This document shows positions 57,240-64,000 of a stretch of 64,000 nt of DNA, piece by piece (position 1 is the stretch's first letter; each line of letters begins with the position of its first letter). The DNA comes from Oegoconia quadripuncta (taxonomy: Eukaryota > Arthropoda > Insecta > Lepidoptera > Autostichidae), in contig OX438743.1 of the NCBI GenBank assembly GCA_949316235.1, positions 33,325,242 to 33,389,241 on the forward strand, read 5' to 3'. The notes under the pieces are model-generated. The model did no database searches. It saw only the letters and a program-made list of their open reading frames with translations, and was not told the origin of the DNA. The translations under genes and the position numbers were made by a program.

Positions 57240-58730
57240 TGTTTAAAATGTAAGAAAGTGAAATTTATAAACGTTAAGTCGATAGTGGCGTAAATAGATC
57301 AACTGAATCTATTATTGATCTATGTATATTTATAATTTTATAATATGAACCCCAAGGCGCCATCGAACAAAAGACTTCGCTTTGTTTAAAAAACAATTAT
57401 TTTAAAAGGAGGTAAATTTAAGCGACCACCCACCTTCGTGGTAGGCTGCATCTGTAGCATCCTCCTCCATATTAATTGCCATCTATTTTGCGGTGCATCG
57501 ACACCACTGCCAAACCCAATTAATAGAATAAAACAGATCAGATTGAACTTCCAAATTCACAGAAATTTCCTCTAAGTCCTGACAAAATGGGTATCATTTT
57601 AATAATATTTTTGATATTCTAATATAATGTTTATTATTCTGAGAAAACTATGTACTATTACGTAAGATGCACTATAGACAAAGAATATATTAAACGTTTT
57701 GACGTGCGCCTACCTAGATGACCACACCGAGTATAGGGGTTATAGACCTGATTTTGAAGCTAGAACAATAACCACCCACGATAACGATTTGCAGAACGTG
57801 TGTGCGTCAACGTTTGGACTGTTGTTTACCACGTGCGTTCACATCGAATATCGTCGTAATTTTACCTACAACTCTGTTAGAAATTTTTATCGAAATATAT
57901 TCTATCTGTAGTGAGGTCATACATAAATAACCAATAGACAGACTCACACTTTTACACTTATGTTATTATTTTGGAGCTATTATCAAAATTGATGTCAATC
58001 TACTCCATCAAGGATTTCCTTGAGTCTTTGAAGTCTTTAATCTACACTGTAAACCAGTAAGTGGTTTAGATAGGCTGTGGTTATAGGTGCTGTAATGGTC
58101 ATGGAATTAACAATTATATTTGTCCAATAAATACTAAAAAAAATTGTTAATATATTGCCATCATGCATGAAAGGCTTGTTAACTGATACTATAAATCTAT
58201 GAAAGAACACATACATAAATAAGACAATATTAGCATGAACAATTCATTTGTTTTTCTTTGGGACAACATAATAAATACCAGTTATCTAGTCCTAAACTAA
58301 GCAAAAGTTTATTAGAGAATGGATTAAGATATCAAAATACTTACGTTTAAACGTTCGAAATCATCACATAAACATTTATGTTTATCAAGACTTGAATTGG
58401 CAACTGTTGGTTTCGCAGACAGCATATACTATCTGCGTGGGCAGCAGCGTCATGGCGATTAGGACACATCCTTCCATGGAACGGGATACATATCGTTTAT
58501 CACCAATTTTCACCTTTCTAGGATATTTGAATTCGATTCTTATAAATTTCATATAGTTTTACAATGATAAATCAGGTCTAGAAAAAATTGCCTTTAACAA
58601 TGTTTTAGACATTTATTAATGCCCTATCGTTAATTGTAAATCGTAATTACTTAGAAAAGGGCGCAATGTTGAATTTTTTATCATACTGGGACTTCGGACA
58701 ACTTGGGGTGGGGAGGGATTCCAGCCATAT
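57240..58730. other. Gene-poor stretch
   Basis: No supported gene. The open frame at 57699-57911 lacks family resemblance. Confidence 0.35.
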
Positions 58731-58739
58731 GCAATCAAC

Positions 58740-58970
58740 AAACCGAACCTTCACACTAAGCGATTCGAGTCTTCATTCATAATGCGAACAGCCAAGGAAT
58801 GGAACTCCCTTCCGGCATCAGTCTTTCCTGGTTCCTACAACCTTGGGATCTTCAAGAGCACGGTGAATAGGCATTTACTGAGATCGCGTGCTTCATCCTC
58901 GGCCACATCGTTACTTTCCATCAGGTGAGATTGTGGTCAAAAGCCTATCCAGTTATTCATAAAAAAAAAT
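58740..58970 (+). mobile_element. LINE fragment: C-terminal coding end plus 3' UTR
   Basis: The plus frame contains FIMRTAKEWNSLPASVFPGS, then YNLGIFKSTVNRHLLRSR and a stop near 58926, the typical C-terminal end of CR1/Jockey-type LINE ORF2 in insects. It is followed by CATCAGGTGAGATTGTGGTC and a CATAAAAAAAAA tail, the same 3' UTR family as at 15484 and 40930. The element is severely 5'-truncated. Confidence 0.8.
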
Positions 58971-58974
58971 CGAT

Positions 58975-59925
58975 GAAGTCGTTTACATTCGGTAACATAG
59001 AAATTTACATACACATATAGTGCATACCTACACCCGAAAAAAATTACCTTTCTTGCGGCAGTTGGTTAAAAAACTCGTGTAGTGAAATTTCCCACTCTAA
59101 AATCCACCGCATACAATTTCTTATAAACGAGAATTTGGTGTAACATTCTATTATCTCATGTATGGCGCTAGAAGCACTTTGAAAATTGAAAAGCCCTGAC
59201 CTGTTTCACGCCTTAATACCTATTGGAAAACTATATTTGAGCTTCGACGCCTCTATTTAGATTCTCGCTAAGTGGAAAATGGCGGACGTAAGCACGAAAT
59301 ATTTGTTTATAGTTCATAGTTTGTTAGTGAGCTAAACAGGCTCTGTTGACTTTCAGAATAAATTACAATATATATTTGTTGTAACAATGAAACTTAACAT
59401 CGTAGTAGTTAAAGTCGATGAGAATATGCAAGTAGTGTTAGCATACAAACATAAATCACTAGCTAAATAAAATATGGTATTTTTGAAGGATTTTTTTTTA
59501 CTTATTTTATGGCAATAGCAACTTAATAAAATTTTTGAGACCTACTCTTCGTTTGTAGAATTTTAACTGATGTGTTTGATTGTTGATGTGTTTCCATACT
59601 CTACTGTACACTGTTAGGTAAAACTATCCCATCCCATTCAATGAAAAAAAACTCTTTTTATATTTCCTTCTGGAATAAATGTGGGTGCTAATTTATTTCC
59701 AATTATCCCATTTTTATAAATGATTAAATAATGAAAACCAAAGCTGAGGTGTGGCTGAGGTCCATATCGAGCTTGTTCATATATACCTACTTATAAATTC
59801 TGATATTCTAAACTGAGATTATTTTACCTTATTTGGATGGTTCTGATTCTAGATACTAAACTAGTTTTGGAGTTAGAACTAACAAAATGTATGCTACTTA
59901 TGTTTAAGCATTAAGATAGCCAGTC
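58975..59925. other. Gene-poor stretch
   Basis: AATGGCGGACGTAAGC near 59279 looks like a minimal ATG exon (ATGGCGGAC) with a good donor, but its flanks are ordinary AT-rich DNA. No other signal. Confidence 0.3.
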
Positions 59926-59929
59926 CTCC

Positions 59930-60040
59930 AAATAAGCTGAGGTTTCCAGGTCAGTAAGGTTCCACCTTCGGCCTCATTTCCACTTAACATTACATGTGAT
60001 TCAGGTCAAGTGCTAACCAGTTGTGCAAAAAATTTTCCTG
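59930..60040 (+). mobile_element. LINE 3'-UTR fragment
   Basis: GCCAGTCCTCCAAATAAGCT, GAGGTTTCCAGGTCAGTAAG, TCCACCTTCGGCCTCATTTC, GATTCAGGTCAAGTGCTAAC and CAGTTGTGCAAAAAA. Same family as 40930. Confidence 0.65.
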
Positions 60041-60044
60041 GTGC

Positions 60045-61375
60045 TTCTATTTCTCAGCGTGAGCTGGTATTATCGCAAAACTGTTATTTTTATTAATATT
60101 ATTAACTCTACTTAAAATCCGTTGAAAAAGGATACACAAATTTAAATTTTCTAAGCGACGGGAATGCTCATAATACTCTGGAGTCGTTCTGTAAACTCGT
60201 AATACTAGATCTAAGGTTTCATATTTCACGGAACTCTACGGAACCTTAAAAACAGCTACAAATAGGTGTAAGCTAGGTGTTTACTATAGTGTAGGTACTG
60301 TCTAGGAAACCGTATATCAGCATTCATCGTAAACAATGCCCGTGGCGTAGTGAAATCGACTTTGAAAGCAAACCCATACATATAATTGGAAATTCCGAAA
60401 AAGGAATGGGAAACCTTCGCATATAATTACCGTAGGCAGATATACTTTATTGATATGCACGCTTGATAAATACGTATCGTGATTTACTGCATTGCCAGTG
60501 AATATAAATAGATATTTATTTATAGTAGTGTATTTACAATCAATTTCACCCTTTTATGTAAAAGCCAAAGCCTTGGCTTTTACGAGTAGTTTATTTTGTA
60601 AGGAATGTATTTTGTCTATAGGGTTTCTTATGCACGAGAGGTTAGCACTTGACTTCAATCTGGGGACTGGCTCTCTTACCTTAAATACTCGTAGTAAGAA
60701 CACAAAAATGTTATCAATTTGACTGGGCAGAGCGCTCTGGCGCGACGACGCTATAAAAGCCCTATCAGCTTGACAGCAATAGACCATTGTCAAATGCTAT
60801 CAACGTTGCTGTTTGGTGGCAGAATTAAATGTGATGCTCGTAGTTAGCCAGGTGGTCATTTAAAAATGCTCTATCACCAACCAAAATATACCCATTTTTG
60901 AATACGGCCCAGAACGGATTGGTGCAAATGGGTCATATTAGTGGCCATCTGACAGTCAGTGTTAATAGCGCAAGGGCTCCCGACTAGGCTGAACGATTGA
61001 CTTCAATTCTGACTATTTAAGTTAAATATGCATGTACCCATCAGTAACAGAATAAAAATATTTTCTAACAATTCTTGCTTTGGTTGCTTTAGGTATAGTA
61101 TAGGTATTTAGTTATAAAACCTACAATATTAAATTAAAGTTACCACTGTGAACTTCATTGCGTTGCAGAAGATGCTACAAGTTCCTAAGACAAATTTCTA
61201 TAAAAGTAATCAATAGCTACTTCATATTTTCTAAAAATAGTTTATTGAGTCATGATATTTGCCCTCGGTGAATTTTTTTCATAAATGCACAGAACTTATT
61301 GATCGATTTTTTTTTGAAAATAGTTACAGGAGTTCTAAGGATATTATCCGACGAAATGAAATTCACAGTGGTAAT
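60045..61375. other. Gene-poor stretch
   Basis: A short perfect inverted word AAAGCCAAAGCC|TTGGCTTT lies near 60560-60581. No gene, RNA or repeat family supported. Confidence 0.35.
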
Positions 61376-61381
61376 TTTAAT

Positions 61382-61512
61382 CAGTCATCATCATCTCAGC
61401 CCGTAAACATTCATTCCACTGCCGGGATATAGGCCGTCCCTCGTATAATGAGGGATGTGGATAGTCCACCACGCTGGCCCAATGCGGGTTTGGGACTTCA
61501 CATGCCTTAGAG
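61382..61512 (-). repeat. Dispersed lepidopteran repeat, inverted copy
   Basis: The plus strand reads CAGTCATCATCATCTCAGCC, CCACTGCCGGGATATAGGCC, GTCCACCACGCTGGCCCAAT, GCGGGTTTGGGACTTCACAT and GCC. It is the inverted form of the repeat at 2340-2480, including its ATG/TGA-type tail. Confidence 0.65.
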
Positions 61513-61514
61513 TT

Positions 61515-62870
61515 TTTATTTCTCAGGCATGCAGGATTACTCACGATGTATTCTTCACCGTTTAAGAGCAGTCGGATTTTAATCAATAGTCAATGTTTAA
61601 TTACTAAATACCTATACTATTATCTAAACCAAGCTACCGATTTGTTAGAAAACATTTTTATTCCATCAGTGATAGGTACTCTATCCATGTGCAAAAAATC
61701 ACGGCCTTTAAGATTATAGGAAGTTAAAAGAGTATCCTTACTGGACTACTTTCTGGTATTATTTTTTATTTGATTTAACTAAATTCACGACAGTTCCTCA
61801 ACACTAACGGTGTAAGCGTGATCAGCTCGAACACAGAACTGACTGGCAATCTTATCATTTATGAAAGAGTCGGACGTACAACTTGCATTAAGAATGACTC
61901 GCACTTTTGCCTGTGCTTTGTGTGCGTTGGGTGGGTCCTACAAATTAGCCTTATAGCTCATGTTGTTGGGATTTATGCAAAGCTGTTCGCCATGCAAATT
62001 AATCCGGGCTATCGTCAATCAGTGACAGATGTTGATTTCAGTGCGTTTGAATAATCGCCGATGTGTCACGATCCGCTCCCACACTGTCGTGACATGACGG
62101 CCATTATTTATTTAATTCCGAGTTGTGCTACTACATACGAGTGTAACTAGAGATAAGCCACTGTGCTTAAATGTGAGAGCGTGAAGGTAACTGTAAAGTG
62201 TGTAAGTGGGATCTGTGGATTTATATTAATTAAAAAGTAATTAAGCTTCGTCGTTTATACCTTTACTTTATTACATAAACTTAATCTGGTTTTTTTAAAT
62301 TATTATATAACAAATACACATGTTAGATAAATATGCGCAAGAGTAAAAAGAGGGGTGTTATAAGGTTAAAGTCTATGTCTGTCTGTGTACGCATGTCTAT
62401 GTACATGATCTATAAGAAGAGATAAGTACTATAGTTATTATTGTCAATTTCAGCACTTTCACTTTCTCTCGCAGGGCACTAGTTGAAAATCAGCGTCTTA
62501 CCGCAAGTGAGGATCCACACTGAGCGACATGGTCCATTTGTGATACAGACACACATAAAACACTATCATGAGCTGTAACCATTGTACTATTAAATTTTAA
62601 TTTACTACTGTGAAATAAGGCTACATTTCGAAAACTATACTAACATGCAGAATAATTGTGCGGTCGATTCAGATATATCAAAACAAAACAGTTTACATCT
62701 GTTTGAAATTTCAGTGTGGGATGCATCGACAGCGTCAGTTACGCTGGCCGGCACCACGGACGTCCGTCGTATTGCTTGACCTATTCGTTGATTCCAAGCC
62801 AGCAGTCAATTGATTGTTCCGTTGTTAAATATAGCTGCAACTTCAACGCAAATTTATGCTCTGTTTCAGT
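61515..62870. other. Gene-poor stretch
   Basis: The open frame at 61818-62054 has hydrophobic residues but no family match. No other feature supported. Confidence 0.35.
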
Positions 62871-62876
62871 ATAAAG

Positions 62877-63145
62877 CACTTACCTGGTGTAATGGTTAGC
62901 AACTCTGACCACTATACCAAAAGGTTGCGGGTTCGAATCCCGCTAGGGGCATATGTTTGTGTGATGAATACGGACATGTGTACCCGAGTTATGGATGTTT
63001 TCATTTATAATAAGTATTTATTTACAAAAAAAATGTATTTATGTATTATATCAACCATCTGGTATCCACAACACAAGCATATAGTTGCTTACTGTGGAAC
63101 TAGATGGCGCTGTGTGTATGTCTAAGGATATTTATTTATTATTTA
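62877..63145 (+). mobile_element. tRNA-derived SINE, family A, near full length
   Basis: CTTACCTGGTGTAATGGTTA, then AAAAGGTTGCGGGTTCGAAT, CCCGCTAGGGGCATATGTTT, GTGTGATGAATACGGACATG, CGAGTTATGGATG, CATCTGGTATCCACAACACA, ACTAGATGGCGCTGTGTGTA and an ATTTATTTATT-rich end. The first bases of the head differ from other copies, so the 5' end may be slightly shortened. Confidence 0.85.
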
Positions 63146-63169
63146 TTTATTTATTATTTACCTATATTA

Positions 63170-63355
63170 TAAGCAATTTTCATTTGGTCGGTGGTAGGGT
63201 TTCTAATTCGATCCCACAGGTAGACTCCATGCCTAACTCTCTCCATTGCTCTTTGGGTGACTTTGAGCCTTCTTATGAGGCCCATAGTGAGCCACCACGT
63301 TTCAGTTCCATATATCCACACTGGCAACACACACTGATCAAAGACTCGTAGGAGT
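63170..63355 (-). mobile_element. RTE-type LINE fragment
   Basis: The minus frame contains LLRVFDQCVLPVWIYGTETW, WLTMGLIRRLKVTQRAMERV and RHGVYLWDRIRN, the conserved thumb and linker of RTE-type reverse transcriptases (usual form QCVLPVLTYGAETW ... QRAMER ... RDRIRN). Only about 60 residues remain. It directly follows the SINE at 62877. Confidence 0.8.
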
Positions 63356-63359
63356 TCTA

Positions 63360-63880
63360 TGTAAATAAATAAATAAATATTGACTCTGCCTGCATAGTGT
63401 AAGCCATAGATATATGCAATTTGAATATTACTTAACAAAAAGAGTATGATTTGTCGGCAGGGAATTACCTACCTCTAAGCTGATGATATTAAGTTTAGAA
63501 CCCAGAAAATACGAGTCGCTAGATGGAGTAAAAGTTGTCGGTGATATAGCACATTCTAGAACAAAAATGCAGTGCTCTGTTGCATTTACAGTACGTAAAT
63601 ATAAGTAGTTTCTACCTGACTGCTACGCCGAGGGAGACAGGGTTAGACAGATTAGGAAAATATGTGGCTTCCACAGTAAGGCTTCGGTACCGGTGCCGGT
63701 GTCAATGTGGAGTTAGTTACTTAGTTTTCCACTTCACATAAAATATACGAAGGTTGCCATATAGAAACTTTATATAATAGATTTGCTTTTTTGTGTGACC
63801 GGAACATGGGCGAAATTAATCAATAGCTAACATAAAATTTCAAAAACAAAAATATTTTTTAATAAATAAAAACCAAATTC
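63360..63880. other. Gene-poor stretch
   Basis: No supported gene or repeat. A short AATA microsatellite lies at 63363-63378. Confidence 0.35.
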
Positions 63881-63884
63881 ATCC

Positions 63885-64000
63885 TCTCCACATGTTCAAA
63901 TCATCTCAGCATACCTTTTTCAATCTTTGTCACCACGTCTTCTTCCACACTGCTTAACTCCCTAGTTACTCTATCCCTGATTCTATCTTTCAAAGCTACC
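63885..64000 (-). mobile_element. LINE C-terminal fragment running off the right edge
   Basis: The minus frame reads SFKDRIRDRVTRELSSVEED, then VVTKIEKGMLR, a stop, and FEHVERMN. This resembles the linker after the thumb of insect LINE ORF2 proteins (usual form VVTKIEKGMLRWFGHVERM). The Trp codon is now a stop. It is a separate copy from 63170-63355, because the order of the two segments is reversed relative to an intact element. It continues beyond the window. Confidence 0.65.

Overview
This 64 kb window is AT-rich eukaryotic nuclear DNA, almost certainly from a moth or butterfly. The genes have many short exons with GT-AG introns. The spacer DNA is packed with repeats of lepidopteran type: tRNA-headed SINEs, Helitron-like elements ending in CTAG, short inverted-repeat MITEs, and 5'-truncated non-LTR retrotransposons whose 3' tails recur. 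I see no bacterial, organellar or viral signal and no CRISPR array. All gene models were assembled by eye from splice sites, reading phase and protein-family resemblance; no search was run.

Left part (1-31 kb) holds three real genes. (1) A minus-strand splicing-regulator gene, CLASRP (CLK4-associating SR-rich protein), runs from an ATG at 10454 to a stop at 1684 in eleven phase-consistent coding exons (about 521 aa). (2) A minus-strand gene for a 311-aa predicted SAM-dependent methyltransferase-like protein of unknown substrate runs from 21287 to 18676 in four exons. (3) Divergent from it, a plus-strand inositol-tetrakisphosphate 1-kinase gene, ITPK1, runs from 22412 to 26984 in five exons (369 aa), with an AATAAA near 27342. 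Genes 2 and 3 face away from each other across about 1.1 kb and may share control sequence. Between CLASRP and this pair lie a decayed Tc1/mariner-type transposase, a five-unit tandem repeat, SINEs and MITEs.

Right part (31-64 kb) is gene-poor. A GC-rich stretch at 30.7-31.5 kb ends in a short ATG exon with a good donor (31443-31458). It may be the first exon of a gene whose remaining exons lie far downstream, though I could not find them. At 49.0-51.7 kb on the minus strand a GC-rich first-exon candidate and two coding-like exons lead into an exon that is interrupted by a 5'-truncated LINE. This looks like a broken gene or broken DNA-transposon gene. The rest is SINE, Helitron, MITE and LINE debris, with LINE reverse-transcriptase ends at 58.7 kb, 63.2 kb and the right edge.

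The most unusual structures are two adjacent perfect hairpins in ITPK1 intron 2 (18-bp and 41-bp arms), and a four-unit tandem repeat across the acceptor of CLASRP coding exon 7 that suggests part of that exon was recruited from repeat sequence. I found no new molecular system beyond these.
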